NCBI GenBank assembly: GCA_017302135.1
Contig: JAFLDZ010000005.1
Coordinates: 210,159-274,158, forward strand
Length of the DNA stretch: 64,000 bases
Source: Lysobacterales bacterium
GTDB lineage: Bacteria; Pseudomonadota; Gammaproteobacteria; Xanthomonadales; Xanthomonadaceae
Direction: 5' to 3'
Below are positions 8,518 to 17,994 of this stretch, one piece after another. The notes under the pieces were generated by a model. It worked only from the letters and a program-made list of their open reading frames with translations, was not told the origin of the DNA and searched no databases. Both the position numbers and the translations under genes were made by a program. Within the stretch, counting starts at the first letter, position 1. Every line of letters starts with the position of its first letter.

Positions 8518-8916
8518 ATGACGAAGAACCTGATCGCGTTGGCGCAGGCCGCCGACGATCTGGAGGCGGTGGATGCTGCATTGACGACGCTCGAGATGCG
8601 GTTGACGGGATTGATCGCGCTGCGGGTAGAGGAGCACCACGCGCTGGCGAAGATGGGCCGCAAGTCGGAGAAGTTCTGTGAGCGGACCCTGACGCTGCTT
8701 GCGCAGAATCCGCAGATCGTTCCGCCGGGTTTCGATCTGACCGAAGCGCAGGCAGGTCTCGCGGCGATGGACGTATTGCGGCCGCGGTTGGTGAGCTTGC
8801 GTCGTTTGGGCGGACGCGCCGAGGATTCGGAGATGGCGTTGTGCAGCGATGTCATGGGCGCGGCGCTGGAAGGCCATGCGCTGCTGAAGGTTTCGGACTG
8901 CGTGCGTAAAACGTGA
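8518..8916 (+). CDS. Conserved hypothetical protein, about 132 residues
   Basis: A soluble, helical 132-residue protein without signal peptide. It resembles a widespread family of unknown function with the segment LAQNPQIVPPGFDLTEAQA. The ATG at 8518 follows GAGGA at moderate distance; the frame is open further left but has no start with a better site. From memory, relatives continue for 10-20 residues after LLKVS with a Leu-rich tail, whereas this copy ends abruptly (SDCVRKT), so the 3' end may have been changed. It converges with the J-domain gene. Confidence 0.65.
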   Translation: MTKNLIALAQAADDLEAVDAALTTLEMRLTGLIALRVEEHHALAKMGRKSEKFCERTLTLLAQNPQIVPPGFDLTEAQAGLAAMDVLRPRLVSLRRLGGRAEDSEMALCSDVMGAALEGHALLKVSDCVRKT

Positions 8917-8951
8917 TCGGGAATCAGGTTTCGTTACGCACGACGAAAGCC

Positions 8952-10190
8952 TTACCTGCAGAAGAATTCCGCCAGAGTGTCGTCGAGTTCATCCATTTCG
9001 CGACGCTGTTCGGTCATTTCCACCAGGTCGTTGATGGCCCCTGTGCGCAGCTTTGGATGATCGAGGTCGCGTACGGTCTCGCGGATGCTGTCGGCCGTGC
9101 GCTGGAGGTGTTGGATGTCGTCGTCCATCAGCCGTTCGAGCTGTTCGGGACGCTTGACCCGTCCGCTTCTCATCGCGACACCGGGAGGCGTGACTTCGTC
9201 TATGGTCCGGAAGATTTCGGACTCGATCGTTTTGAGCTGTGCCTTCAGCAGCGCGTTGTATTCGCGCAGGGTGTCCTCGGCCAGCGCATCGGTAGCGACG
9301 CTATCGTTCTGCAGCGTCTGGTTGTGCAGCTTCAGCAGCGCCAGCAGGTCTTTGTTCTGGTAGGCGGTGTTGATGCCCTGCATCGTCTCGGTCTTGCGCA
9401 TTTTTTCCGCCGCGTCGGATTCGCGGTCGGGATGGAGGCTGCTGGCGAGTTTCCGATACAGCGTGCGAAGCAGATCCGGCTTGGGCGGTTCGGCGGTGGA
9501 GCCCGCAGGGTTCGTTGCAGGTGTCTTCGCGCGGCGCTTGGCGTCCTGTTTCGCGGCACGCTTTTCGGCGCGACGTTGGCGTGCGTCCTCTTCGCGACGC
9601 TCTCCGGCTTCCAGTTCCGCAAACAGCTGCGCCCGCGCACGCGCGATGAAGGCGTCATGGGTTTCGTCCGGTGCCTGCTTGATGGCGCCTTTGCCGAAAA
9701 CCTGCTCGAAGACTGCGATGATCTCGGCCTTCTCCTCGGCTTCATCCTCTTCGACGATGGATTGCAGGGGCATGTCGCTGTAGCGGTCGTGGATAGCAAT
9801 CAGGGTGTCGTCGGCGACGTGGAGCATGACGCTGTCGATCAGATCGAGCAGGCATTCGGTCAGTGCTTCGCGCCTGCGCGCAGTGATGCGCAGACCTTTT
9901 GGAGGCGATGTCAGGATCGCGTCGAGCTGTACGATCAGCGTGGTCTGCGCATCGCTCAGATCGCGCAGCGCGGGTTCCATCTTTGCGTGATATTTCTCGA
10001 GGATCGCCGCTGGCTGCTGCTGCCAGGCGGTCAGCAGTGCCTGGCACTCTTCGATCCGTTTGACCAGTCGGTCGAATTCGCGCTGCAGCGGCGAAGCCTT
10101 GGCTTTGACGGACGCCGGTTTCAGCGACTGGGTGTCCGCTGTCGGCGTTTGGGTGGAGCCGAACAGGTCGGATGGCGGGTCGCTGTGCAT
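8952..10190 (-). CDS. J-domain (DnaJ-like) protein
   Basis: A 412-residue cytoplasmic protein. The J-domain-like core lies around residues 235-290: LLRTLYRKLASSLHPDRESD, with the HPD tripeptide that stimulates Hsp70 ATPase. It lacks the Gly/Phe and zinc-finger parts of true DnaJ. The N-terminal 200 residues and the C-terminal 110 residues are charged helices, with a lysine/arginine/alanine-rich coiled-coil linker (about 195-225). Likely a specialised Hsp70 co-chaperone; the client is unknown. It is separated by 123 bases from the beta-oxidation gene read in the same direction. Confidence 0.8.
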   Translation of the reverse strand: MHSDPPSDLFGSTQTPTADTQSLKPASVKAKASPLQREFDRLVKRIEECQALLTAWQQQPAAILEKYHAKMEPALRDLSDAQTTLIVQLDAILTSPPKGLRITARRREALTECLLDLIDSVMLHVADDTLIAIHDRYSDMPLQSIVEEDEAEEKAEIIAVFEQVFGKGAIKQAPDETHDAFIARARAQLFAELEAGERREEDARQRRAEKRAAKQDAKRRAKTPATNPAGSTAEPPKPDLLRTLYRKLASSLHPDRESDAAEKMRKTETMQGINTAYQNKDLLALLKLHNQTLQNDSVATDALAEDTLREYNALLKAQLKTIESEIFRTIDEVTPPGVAMRSGRVKRPEQLERLMDDDIQHLQRTADSIRETVRDLDHPKLRTGAINDLVEMTEQRREMDELDDTLAEFFCR

Positions 10191-10284
10191 GGTGGTTTCG
10201 AATGTCGTGCAGGGATGCCTGTCCAGAGTGCTGTCCGATCGGATATGCGCCAGTCGACCGGACGATGCATGCGCCGCGACGCTC

Positions 10285-10305
10285 GCCCCGCACCACGTAC
10301 GGGGC
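10285..10305 (-). terminator. Weak hairpin after the fadB-like gene
   Basis: GCCCCG (10285-10290) pairs with CGGGGC (10300-10305) around a 9-base loop, 9 bases past the stop codon. No T run, so termination is uncertain. Confidence 0.35.
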
Positions 10306-10313
10306 GTGTCGGC

Positions 10314-12380
10314 CTACTGTTTTTGCAGCGCCGGGTTGTGCCAGCCCGGACGCGGCGCGAAGCGGTCGCCGTGCGCCTTCTGCAGCGCTTCGAGTTTCGC
10401 CAGCAACGCTTCGGTGCCGGTGTCGCGGATGTACTGGATCGGACCGCCCCGGAATGGCGCGAAACCGGTGCCGAAGATCACACCGGCATCCAGCAGCTCG
10501 GCATCGGCGACCACGCCGTCGTGCAGGGCGGCGACGGCCTCGTTGAGGAAAGGCAGGATCAGGCGGTCTTCCAGATCGTCGGGGGCTTTGTAGTCGGCGG
10601 GAATCTCGGGCTTCTGCGCTTTGCCGTTCTCCCACTTGTACAGGCCCTGGCCGTCCTTCTTGCCGCGCTTGCCGGCTTCCGGCGGTGCGGACAATGCGGC
10701 CGGAATCGGCAGGCCGAGGAACGGCGCGAGTTCGGCGCCGACGCCCACGGCGACATCCAGGCCGACGGTGTCGATCAGTTCGATCGGGCCCATCGGCATG
10801 CCGAACTTCACTGCTGCCTTGTCGATGATCGGGCCGGGTATGCCTTCGGAATAGGCGGTGACCGCTTCGAGCATGTACGGAAACAGCAGTCGGTTGACGA
10901 GGAAGCCCGGGGTGCCCGCGACCGGCACCGGAAGTTTGTCGATGGCTTTGCAGAACGCGGCGAGGCGTTTTTCGGTCTCCGGCGCCATGCTGCCGTGATG
11001 GATGATCTCCACCAGCGGCATCATCGCGACCGGATTGAAATAGTGCAGGCCGGCGAACTGCGCCGGGCGCGCGATGTGTTCGCGCAGTTCGGTCAGCGGG
11101 ATCGACGACGTGTTGGTGGTGAGCAGCGCGTCGGCTTTCATCTTCGGCTCGACCGAGGTGTACAGGTCGCGCTTGGCATCGGGGCGCTCGATGATCGCTT
11201 CGATCAACAGATCGGCCTTGGCGACGCCTTCGCCGTCGAGGTCCGACACCAGCCGTGCCGCGACCTCCGGGCGCTTGCTCTCGTCCTTGACGCGCTTGGC
11301 GAACAGTTCCTGTGCGCGGGCCATCGCGGTGTCGATGAAACGCTGTTCGCGGTCCTGCAGGGTGACGTTGAAGCCTTTGTAAGCCGCCCACGCGGCGATG
11401 TCGCCGCCCATCACGCCGGCGCCGACCACGTGCACGTGCGCGATCCCATGATCCTTGCCGCCGAGCCCTTTCAGCCGCTCCTGCAGGAAGAACACGCGGG
11501 TGAGGTTGCGCGCGGTGGGCGTGGCGGCCAGCTTCGTCACCGACTTGCGTTCGGCATCGAGCAAGGCGCGGGTGCCGCCGCTGCTGCGGCGCCAGGTTTC
11601 GATCAATGCGAACGGCGCCGGGTAGTGGTCCTTGCGCGCCTTGCGCGCGACCTGCTTGACCATCTGCGGGGCGAGGATCTGCCGCGCGAGCCGGGTATTG
11701 GTGATCCAGGCCATGAAGTTCTGCTTGAACGGCCGGTCGGCGCCTTTCAGCGCCAGCGTCGCGGCAGCTTCGATCAGGCCGGCCGCGTCCACGACCTTGT
11801 CGACCACACCCAGCGCGCGTGCCGAAGACGCCGACAGCGTGCGCCCGGTGAGCATGATGTCCATCGCTGCAGGCGCGCCGATCAGGCGCGGCAGGCGCAC
11901 GCTGCCGCCCCAGCCGGGATAGATGCCGAGCTTCACTTCGGGCAAGCCGATGCGGGTGGACGGATCGTTGGAGGCGATGCGGTAACGGCAGGCCAGCGAG
12001 ATCTCGGTGCCGCCGCCCATGCAGAAGCCGTGGATCGCGGCGACCGTGGGGAAAGGCAGATCGGCGATGCGCTGGAACACGTTCTGGCCGCGTCGGATCG
12101 AATCGCCGATCGTGCCCTTGCGGTCGAATTCCTGGAATTCGCGGATATCGGCACCGGCGATGAAGCCCTTGTCCTTGCCCGAGCGCAGCACCAGCGCTTT
12201 CGGCGGCTCCACCACGATGCGCTCGAGCAGGCTGTCGAGTTCGATCAGCACGTCCTGTCCGAAGGTGTTGACCGATTCGCCCTCGCGGTCGAAGGACAGC
12301 ACGAACACGCCGTCGGGTCGCAGTTCGGTCTTCCAGTGGCGCAGACGCAGGCCGTCGAGGCCGGGCAGGGCGGAGGTCAT
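10314..12380 (-). CDS. fadJ/fadB-like: Fatty acid oxidation multifunctional protein (enoyl-CoA hydratase/3-hydroxyacyl-CoA dehydrogenase)
   Basis: A 688-residue two-domain enzyme for two steps of beta-oxidation. The N-terminal crotonase domain (about 10-290) has ADIREFQEF, GFCMGGGTEISLAC and PEVKLGIYPGWGG, which supply the oxyanion hole and catalytic glutamates. The C-terminal dehydrogenase has the NAD-binding VVGAGVMGGDIAAW and the catalytic-histidine segment GLHYFNPVAMMPLVEI. Usual length is about 700-730. No thiolase (fadA/fadI) gene is adjacent, so the partner subunit must be elsewhere. FadJ rather than FadB is a guess based on overall look. Confidence 0.92.
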   Translation of the reverse strand: MTSALPGLDGLRLRHWKTELRPDGVFVLSFDREGESVNTFGQDVLIELDSLLERIVVEPPKALVLRSGKDKGFIAGADIREFQEFDRKGTIGDSIRRGQNVFQRIADLPFPTVAAIHGFCMGGGTEISLACRYRIASNDPSTRIGLPEVKLGIYPGWGGSVRLPRLIGAPAAMDIMLTGRTLSASSARALGVVDKVVDAAGLIEAAATLALKGADRPFKQNFMAWITNTRLARQILAPQMVKQVARKARKDHYPAPFALIETWRRSSGGTRALLDAERKSVTKLAATPTARNLTRVFFLQERLKGLGGKDHGIAHVHVVGAGVMGGDIAAWAAYKGFNVTLQDREQRFIDTAMARAQELFAKRVKDESKRPEVAARLVSDLDGEGVAKADLLIEAIIERPDAKRDLYTSVEPKMKADALLTTNTSSIPLTELREHIARPAQFAGLHYFNPVAMMPLVEIIHHGSMAPETEKRLAAFCKAIDKLPVPVAGTPGFLVNRLLFPYMLEAVTAYSEGIPGPIIDKAAVKFGMPMGPIELIDTVGLDVAVGVGAELAPFLGLPIPAALSAPPEAGKRGKKDGQGLYKWENGKAQKPEIPADYKAPDDLEDRLILPFLNEAVAALHDGVVADAELLDAGVIFGTGFAPFRGGPIQYIRDTGTEALLAKLEALQKAHGDRFAPRPGWHNPALQKQ

Positions 12381-12596
12381 GAGGGTGAATCCGTACGCTT
12401 GAGGATGGCCCTATGATCCGGACCATGATGGGACGGCGTCAAATCGGGCAATTCGAGGTGCAGAATGATGCAATCCAGCGGACCGGCGCGACAGGCCGAT
12501 GGTCCCTGTCGTGCGTCATGGCTTGTGGCAGTGGCCGGCGGCCCCCAGATGAATGCATGGTGCATGGGGCGGTCGCAGTCCGGCTGCCGCGGGCAG

Positions 12597-12626
12597 GGAA
12601 CTTTTCTCCGACGTGTATTGTCCGAA
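12597..12626 (+). promoter_or_regulatory. Sigma-E type promoter of rpoE
   Basis: The -35 element GGAACTT (12597-12603) is followed after exactly 16 bases by GTCCGAA (12620-12626). This fits the extracytoplasmic sigma-E promoter pattern (GGAACTT, about 16 bases, GTC/TCTGA-like). The transcript would start near 12632, about 43 bases before the rpoE ATG, making rpoE self-activating. Confidence 0.85.
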
Positions 12627-12674
12627 GACCCGGCTAGCACGCCGGCCGATCCACATCTTGGGAGAGCCGGCCGC

Positions 12675-13289
12675 ATGGCCGAAGTGACGACAGAAAACCT
12701 GGACCTCGAACTGGTCCGACGGGTGCAGCGCGGCGAAAGCGCAGCATTCGACCTGCTGGTGCGCAAGCACCAGAATCGGGTCGTGGCTGTGATCGGGCGC
12801 TATATCCACGACTGGAGCGAGTGCCAGGATGTCGCCCAGGACACGTTCCTGCGCGCCTATCGGGCGATCGGGAACTTCCGCGGCGACGCCCAGTTCTCGA
12901 CGTGGCTGCACCGCATCGCTGTGAACACCGCCAAGAACCATCTGGTGGCCCACAAACGTCGCCCGCCCGGCGACGACATCGACATCGACGACGCCGAGCA
13001 GTTCGAATCTGCGTTGAGGATGCGCGACAACGACACCCCGGAGCGCGAATTGATGCGTCAGGAGATGGAACAAACGGTGATGCGCGCGGTCGAAGCCCTG
13101 CCCGAGGAACTTCGGGCGGCGATCACATTGCGTGAGGTGGACGGTTTGAGCTACGAAGAGATCGCGCAACAGATGCAGTGCCCCATCGGCACGGTCCGTT
13201 CACGCATCTTCCGGGCGCGCGATGCCATTGACACGCAGCTTCGCCCATTGCTGGATGCACCCAATCCCCGCGAACGCGCGACCCGCTGA
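12675..13289 (+). CDS. rpoE: RNA polymerase sigma factor RpoE (ECF family)
   Basis: A 204-residue group IV sigma factor of the envelope-stress type. Region 2 runs from about residue 20 to 95 with SECQDVAQDTFLRAYRAI and FSTWLHRIAVNTAKNHL; region 4 from about 135 to 190 with LPEELRAAITLREVDGLSYE and GTVRSRIFRARD. I chose the ATG at 12675 (MAEVTTENLD, preceded by GGGAGAG); the open frame further left covers the promoter. Followed by rseA and mucD as in other xanthomonads and pseudomonads. Regulated by its own promoter and by RseA. Confidence 0.96.
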   Translation: MAEVTTENLDLELVRRVQRGESAAFDLLVRKHQNRVVAVIGRYIHDWSECQDVAQDTFLRAYRAIGNFRGDAQFSTWLHRIAVNTAKNHLVAHKRRPPGDDIDIDDAEQFESALRMRDNDTPERELMRQEMEQTVMRAVEALPEELRAAITLREVDGLSYEEIAQQMQCPIGTVRSRIFRARDAIDTQLRPLLDAPNPRERATR

Positions 13290-13327
13290 TTCGCAGACCC
13301 TCATCCGTAATCCGACATCGAAGCCCT

Positions 13328-14260
13328 ATGACTGGATTGCCCGATTCCCCCGTGCCCTCTGTTTCCCGCGAAACCGACGCCCGCGATTTTCATCGCGAAC
13401 AGCTGTCCGCAATGATGGATGGCGCGCTCTCGGCAGACGAAACCAAGTTCCTGCTCCGACGCATGGAGCATGACGATGCGCTCGCCGATTGCTGGGAACG
13501 CTGGCAGTTCGTCGGCGATGCGCTGCGCGGTCAGGCCGGTCGCGCGCTGCCTGCGGATTTTTCGCGCCGCGTCGGCCGTGCCATCGCCGATGATCTCGCG
13601 CTTGCCGTTGCGGATGAGGCACCGCTCGCGGTCGCCGCACACGGCAGCGCTCGTGGCCCGCTGATGCGCTGGGGCGGTGGCGCCGCGCTGGCGGCTTCGG
13701 TGGCATTGGCCGCACTGATCGGTACCCGCATGCTGTCGGTGCCGGGCGGCGAAGCATCGTCGCCGTCGGCGAACACGGCGTCCGCCTCAACGCCGGCATC
13801 CACATCTGCGACGCCTGCGACACCGGTCTCCACGGTTCCGGCACTGGCCGACGTTGGGCCACAGCCGCCCGCCCAGCCCGCAGCGCTGATCGCAGAAGCC
13901 GGCGCGACCGTCGCGCTGGCGGCGGTCGCCGCCAGCGACCGCCGCAGCTCGCGTCCACGGATTCTCGCCCGGGAGCAGGCCATTGCGGTTTCCCCCGCGA
14001 CGACCACGAAAGCGATCGCTGCGACGGCCGCACATACGGCGGTCGTTGCGAGCGCCGCAGCCCAGGGCAAGGGCGTCGCTCCCCAGCCCGAGGTGATTTC
14101 CAAACCTTGGCCGCGCGCGCTGGTGCCCGGCGCCTCTGCGAACGGAGAGGTCACCGCCGACTTCGAAGGATCGCCCGCTTTCCATCCGTTCCAGCCTCGG
14201 TTCGATCCGCAGATTCCGCAACTCGCGCACCCGATGGAAAGCACCTCCTCGCCGCCTTGA
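13328..14260 (+). CDS. rseA: Anti-sigma-E factor RseA
   Basis: A 310-residue single-pass membrane protein that sequesters RpoE. The cytoplasmic anti-sigma domain (about residues 20-80) has REQLSAMMDGALSADETKF and WERWQFVGDALRGQ. One membrane segment lies near 115-135 (AALAASVALAALIGTRML). The periplasmic part is long and rich in Ala, Ser, Thr and Pro, making the protein about 100 residues longer than E. coli RseA. No rseB gene follows; mucD comes directly next. The site-1 and site-2 proteases are outside the window. Confidence 0.88.
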   Translation: MTGLPDSPVPSVSRETDARDFHREQLSAMMDGALSADETKFLLRRMEHDDALADCWERWQFVGDALRGQAGRALPADFSRRVGRAIADDLALAVADEAPLAVAAHGSARGPLMRWGGGAALAASVALAALIGTRMLSVPGGEASSPSANTASASTPASTSATPATPVSTVPALADVGPQPPAQPAALIAEAGATVALAAVAASDRRSSRPRILAREQAIAVSPATTTKAIAATAAHTAVVASAAAQGKGVAPQPEVISKPWPRALVPGASANGEVTADFEGSPAFHPFQPRFDPQIPQLAHPMESTSSPP

Positions 14261-14339
14261 TTGCCGGATGCGCGCGGCTCTTCTCCGCAGGCATCGCCAA
14301 AACTTCCTTTTTCTCCCCTTTATCGAGGACGCTTCCCCG

Positions 14340-15932
14340 ATGAAACAGTCGTTCCGTACGCTCGCGCTCGTCTCTGCAACCGTCGCTGCCACCGCCGCCG
14401 CGACGACCATTTTTCCGATCACCGCAAGCCAGTCGGCCGCGTCGCCCACCGCACCTGCGAAGGCGTCGCCCATGGCCGTTGCCGTCGCTGCCGAGGCGAT
14501 CAACGCGCCGATGGTGACCGGTCTGCCCGATTTCACCCAGTTGGTGGAGCGGGTCGGGCCGGCGGTGGTGAATATCGAAGCCACCGGCTCGGGCCGCAGC
14601 AAAGCCGGGGCGCGCGGTGGCGATGCGGCGCCGGACGACGATGAAGTGCCGGAGTTCTTTCGTCGATTCTTCGGCCCCGATGCGCCATTTCCCGGAGGTC
14701 CGGGCGGCCCGGGTGGTCCGCAAGGCCCACAGGGCGGCCCCGACAGTCTCTCGATCGGCACCGGCTTCATCATCTCCGGCGACGGTTATCTGCTGACCAA
14801 TCATCACGTGATCGATGGTGCCGATGAGGTCAAGGTGACCTTGTCCGATCGCCGCGAATTCAAGGCGAAAGTCGTTGGCAGCGATCCGCAGTCCGATGTA
14901 GCTGTGCTGAAGATCGCGGCCGACGACCTGCCGTATCTGCGCACGGGCGATTCCAAATCGCTGAAGCCCGGCCAGTGGGTCGTCGCGATCGGTTCGCCGT
15001 TCGGTCTCGATCATTCGGTGACCGCCGGCATCGTCAGCGCGCTGGGCCGCGCCGCCAACGCCGAGCAGCGTTATGTGCCCTTCATCCAGACCGACGTGGC
15101 GATCAATCGCGGCAATTCCGGCGGTCCGCTGCTCAATACCCGTGGCGAAGTGGTCGGCATCAATTCGCAGATATTCAGCAATTCCGGCGGTTACATGGGC
15201 GTGAGCTTCGCCATCCCGATGGATGTGGCGATGAACGTCGCCCAGCAGATCAAAACCAGCGGCAAGGTCAGCCGTGGCCAGATCGGCGTATCGGTCGGTA
15301 CCGTCACTTCGGAAATGGTCAAGGGCTTCGGTTTGCCCGACACCCGTGGCGCGCTGGTCAGCGATGTGCGCGCCGGCAGCCCGGCGGAGAAAGCCGGGAT
15401 CGAGCCCGGTGACGTGATCCGTTCGGTCGATGGCATCCCGATCGACGATTCCAGCGACCTGCCTCCGGTGATCGGAGCGATGGCGCCGGGCTCGACCGCA
15501 AAACTGGTCATCCTGCGCAACGGCAAGCCGATCGAGCGCAGCGTGACCCTCAGCCGCCTCGACGAGTCCGCTGTCGCCGGTAACCCGCAGCGCCCATCGC
15601 CGCGACAGCCCTCGGCAGAAGGCAAGGTCAACTGGTTGGGGTTGGTTGGCCAGGATATCGGCGCCGATGAACGCCGAGATCTCGGCTTGAGGGACGGAGA
15701 AGGGGTCGCGATCGCGCGTATCGATGGCAAAGCGGCGCGTAATGCCGGCTTGCGTCCGGGCGATATCGTCCTGCGTGTCGGCACCGTTCCGGTGGGCACT
15801 GCCTCGGCGCTCGATCGCGAAGTCGCCAAGTTGGCCAGGGCCGGCGCCGATCAGACCGTGATGCTGCTGGTCCGCCGCGGCGGCGCGACCCAGTTCGTCG
15901 CGATCACGCCGGATCGGGGCGACAGGGAATAA
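14340..15932 (+). CDS. mucD: Periplasmic serine endoprotease DegP/MucD
   Basis: A 530-residue HtrA-family protease and chaperone. N-terminal signal peptide, then a Gly/Pro-rich loop (about 118-134), the trypsin-like domain and two PDZ domains (about 290-390 and 420-525). The catalytic triad is visible: His156 in LLTNHHVIDG, Asp186 in SDVAVLKI and Ser260 in RGNSGGPLL. It degrades misfolded envelope proteins and, in the MucD branch, restrains RpoE activation. Start chosen at the ATG that opens the signal peptide. Follows rseA by 79 bases, in the sigma-E operon. Confidence 0.95.
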   Translation: MKQSFRTLALVSATVAATAAATTIFPITASQSAASPTAPAKASPMAVAVAAEAINAPMVTGLPDFTQLVERVGPAVVNIEATGSGRSKAGARGGDAAPDDDEVPEFFRRFFGPDAPFPGGPGGPGGPQGPQGGPDSLSIGTGFIISGDGYLLTNHHVIDGADEVKVTLSDRREFKAKVVGSDPQSDVAVLKIAADDLPYLRTGDSKSLKPGQWVVAIGSPFGLDHSVTAGIVSALGRAANAEQRYVPFIQTDVAINRGNSGGPLLNTRGEVVGINSQIFSNSGGYMGVSFAIPMDVAMNVAQQIKTSGKVSRGQIGVSVGTVTSEMVKGFGLPDTRGALVSDVRAGSPAEKAGIEPGDVIRSVDGIPIDDSSDLPPVIGAMAPGSTAKLVILRNGKPIERSVTLSRLDESAVAGNPQRPSPRQPSAEGKVNWLGLVGQDIGADERRDLGLRDGEGVAIARIDGKAARNAGLRPGDIVLRVGTVPVGTASALDREVAKLARAGADQTVMLLVRRGGATQFVAITPDRGDRE

Positions 15933-16013
15933 CCCGGCACGCGCCGTCCCTTGCGCGCGGGGGCGGCGTTCCGGCGTGCATGGATCTGCGGCGGGTCCGG
16001 GGTCGCGCTGTGC

Positions 16014-16019
16014 GATAAT
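16014..16019 (+). promoter_or_regulatory. Possible -10 element upstream of lepA
   Basis: GATAAT at 16014-16019, in the context TGCGATAATC, 43 bases before the lepA ATG. No clear -35 is visible. Confidence 0.35.
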
Positions 16020-16062
16020 CCGACGTTTGACCTGAAGGCCACGACGGCCCGCGCCGCTCCCC

Positions 16063-17868
16063 ATGACTGATCCGATGCGGAACATCCGCAACTTCTCCAT
16101 CATCGCCCACGTCGACCACGGCAAATCCACGCTTGCCGATCGCATCATCCAGCTCTGCGGCGGGCTGGAAGCGCGCGAAATGGAAGCGCAGGTGCTCGAC
16201 TCGAATCCGATCGAGCGCGAGCGTGGCATCACCATCAAGGCCCAGTCCGTATCCTTGCCTTACAAGGCGAAGGACGGGCAGACCTACCAGCTCAATTTCA
16301 TCGACACCCCCGGCCACGTCGACTTCAGTTACGAAGTCAGCCGTTCGCTGGCCGCCTGCGAAGGCGCGCTGCTGGTGGTCGATGCTGCCCAGGGCGTCGA
16401 GGCGCAGTCGGTGGCCAACTGCTACACGGCCGTCGAGCAAGGCCTGGAAGTGGTGCCGGTGCTCAACAAGATCGACCTGCCGACTGCCGATATCGAGCGC
16501 GCCAAGGCCGAGATCGAGGCGGTCATCGGCATCGATGCCACCGACGCGGTCGCGATCAGCGCCAAGACCGGCCTGAACGTGATCGATGTGCTCGAAGCCA
16601 TCGTCCATCGCATTCCGCCGCCCAAGTCGCGCGATACCGACAAGCTGCAGGCGCTGATCATCGACTCGTGGTTCGACAACTACCTCGGCGTGGTCTCGCT
16701 GGTGCGGGTGATGCAGGGCGAGATCGTGCCCGGGACCAAGATCCTGGTGATGACCACCGGCCGCACCCATCTGGTCGACAAGGTCGGCGTGTTCACGCCC
16801 AAGCGCAAGGAGCTGAAGAAGCTCGGCGCGGGCGAAGTGGGCTGGATCAACGCCAGTATCAAGGACGTGCACGGCGCGCCGGTCGGCGACACCCTGACGC
16901 TCGCCAGCGACCCCGCCGACAAACCGCTCCCGGGCTTCCAGGAAATGCAGCCGCGCGTGTTCGCGGGCCTGTTTCCGGTCGACGCCGAAGACTATCCGGA
17001 TCTGCGCGAAGCGCTCGACAAGCTGCAGCTCAACGACGCCGCGCTGCGCTTCGAGCCGGAAAGCTCCGAGGCGATGGGCTTCGGCTTCCGCTGCGGGTTC
17101 CTGGGCATGCTGCACATGGAAATCGTGCAGGAGCGTCTGGAACGCGAATACAACCTCAACCTGATCAGCACCGCGCCCACCGTGGTCTACGAAGTGCTGA
17201 AGACCGACGGCACGGTGATGCCGCTGGACAACCCGGCCAAGCTGCCGCCGACCAATCACATCGAGGAAGTCCGCGAGCCGATCATCCGCGCGAACATCCT
17301 CACGCCGCCGGATTACGTCGGCAACTGCATCACGCTATGCGAAGAGAAACGTGGTTCGCAGATCGGCATCAACTATCTCGGCGGCCAGGTGCAGATCAGC
17401 TATGAATTGCCGATGGCCGAAGTGGTGCTGGATTTCTTCGACAAGCTGAAATCGGTGTCGCGCGGCTATGCGTCGCTGGACTACCACTTCCTGCGCTTCG
17501 AGGCCGGTCCCTTCGTGCGCGTGGACACGCTGATCAACGGCGACAAGGTCGATGCGCTGTCGATCATCGTGCATCGCAACTACGCCGACCGTCGCGGCCG
17601 CGACCTCTGCGAGAAGATGAAAGAGCTGATTCCGCGGCAGATGTTCGATGTCGCGATCCAGGCCGCGGTCGGCTCGCAGATCATCGCGCGCAGCACCGTG
17701 AAGGCGCTGCGCAAGAACGTGCTGGCGAAGTGCTATGGCGGCGATATCAGCCGCAAGAAAAAGTTGCTCGAGAAACAGAAAGAAGGCAAGAAGCGGATGA
17801 AGCAGGTCGGGCGGGTGGAAATCCCGCAGGAAGCCTTCCTCGCCGTGTTGCAGATGGACAGCAAGTAA
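16063..17868 (+). CDS. lepA: Elongation factor 4 (LepA), ribosomal back-translocase GTPase
   Basis: A 601-residue translational GTPase, the normal family length. G1 is AHVDHGKST, switch/G2 has [12 protein letters not shown]3 is DTPGHVDF and G4 is NKIDLP; the C-terminal LepA-specific domain has a lysine-rich stretch near 565 ([19 protein letters not shown]). It binds stalled ribosomes and aids translation and 30S maturation under stress. An ATG four codons later (MRNIRN) is also possible. Stands between mucD and lepB. Confidence 0.97.
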   Translation: MTDPMRNIRNFSIIAHVDHGKSTLADRIIQLCGGLEAREMEAQVLDSNPIERERGITIKAQSVSLPYKAKDGQTYQLNFIDTPGHVDFSYEVSRSLAACEGALLVVDAAQGVEAQSVANCYTAVEQGLEVVPVLNKIDLPTADIERAKAEIEAVIGIDATDAVAISAKTGLNVIDVLEAIVHRIPPPKSRDTDKLQALIIDSWFDNYLGVVSLVRVMQGEIVPGTKILVMTTGRTHLVDKVGVFTPKRKELKKLGAGEVGWINASIKDVHGAPVGDTLTLASDPADKPLPGFQEMQPRVFAGLFPVDAEDYPDLREALDKLQLNDAALRFEPESSEAMGFGFRCGFLGMLHMEIVQERLEREYNLNLISTAPTVVYEVLKTDGTVMPLDNPAKLPPTNHIEEVREPIIRANILTPPDYVGNCITLCEEKRGSQIGINYLGGQVQISYELPMAEVVLDFFDKLKSVSRGYASLDYHFLRFEAGPFVRVDTLINGDKVDALSIIVHRNYADRRGRDLCEKMKELIPRQMFDVAIQAAVGSQIIARSTVKALRKNVLAKCYGGDISRKKKLLEKQKEGKKRMKQVGRVEIPQEAFLAVLQMDSK

Positions 17869-17894
17869 GTCGGGGGTGGGGCGGTTGGCCAGCG

Positions 17895-17916
17895 GAAACT
17901 TCGAAAGGTTTCCGGG
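17895..17916. repeat. Hairpin between lepA and lepB
   Basis: CGGAAAC and GTTTCCG form a 7-bp stem around a short self-complementary TTCGAAAG loop, just after the lepA stop. No T run. Possible RNA-stabilising or processing stem. Confidence 0.35.
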
Positions 17917-17943
17917 GTGAGCTTGCTGCATCTACGATTGGCC

Positions 17944-17982
17944 GATTTCCCATTCTGATTCCCCATTCTCGATTCCCGTTCC
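17944..17982. repeat. Degenerate tandem repeat with GATTCCC core
   Basis: Three imperfect units of about 13 bases, each beginning GATT(T)CCC and ending TTC, run head to tail just before the lepB ribosome-binding site. ATTCCC-rich repeats of this kind recur between genes in xanthomonads. Confidence 0.5.
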
Positions 17983-17994
17983 GAAGGAAGCCTC

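Noticed and set aside
8913..12416. A 1167-codon rightward open frame antisense to the J-domain and fadJ-like genes
   Set aside because: The opposite strand carries clear catalytic motifs; the product here is Arg/Gln/His-rich, as is usual for a shadow frame.
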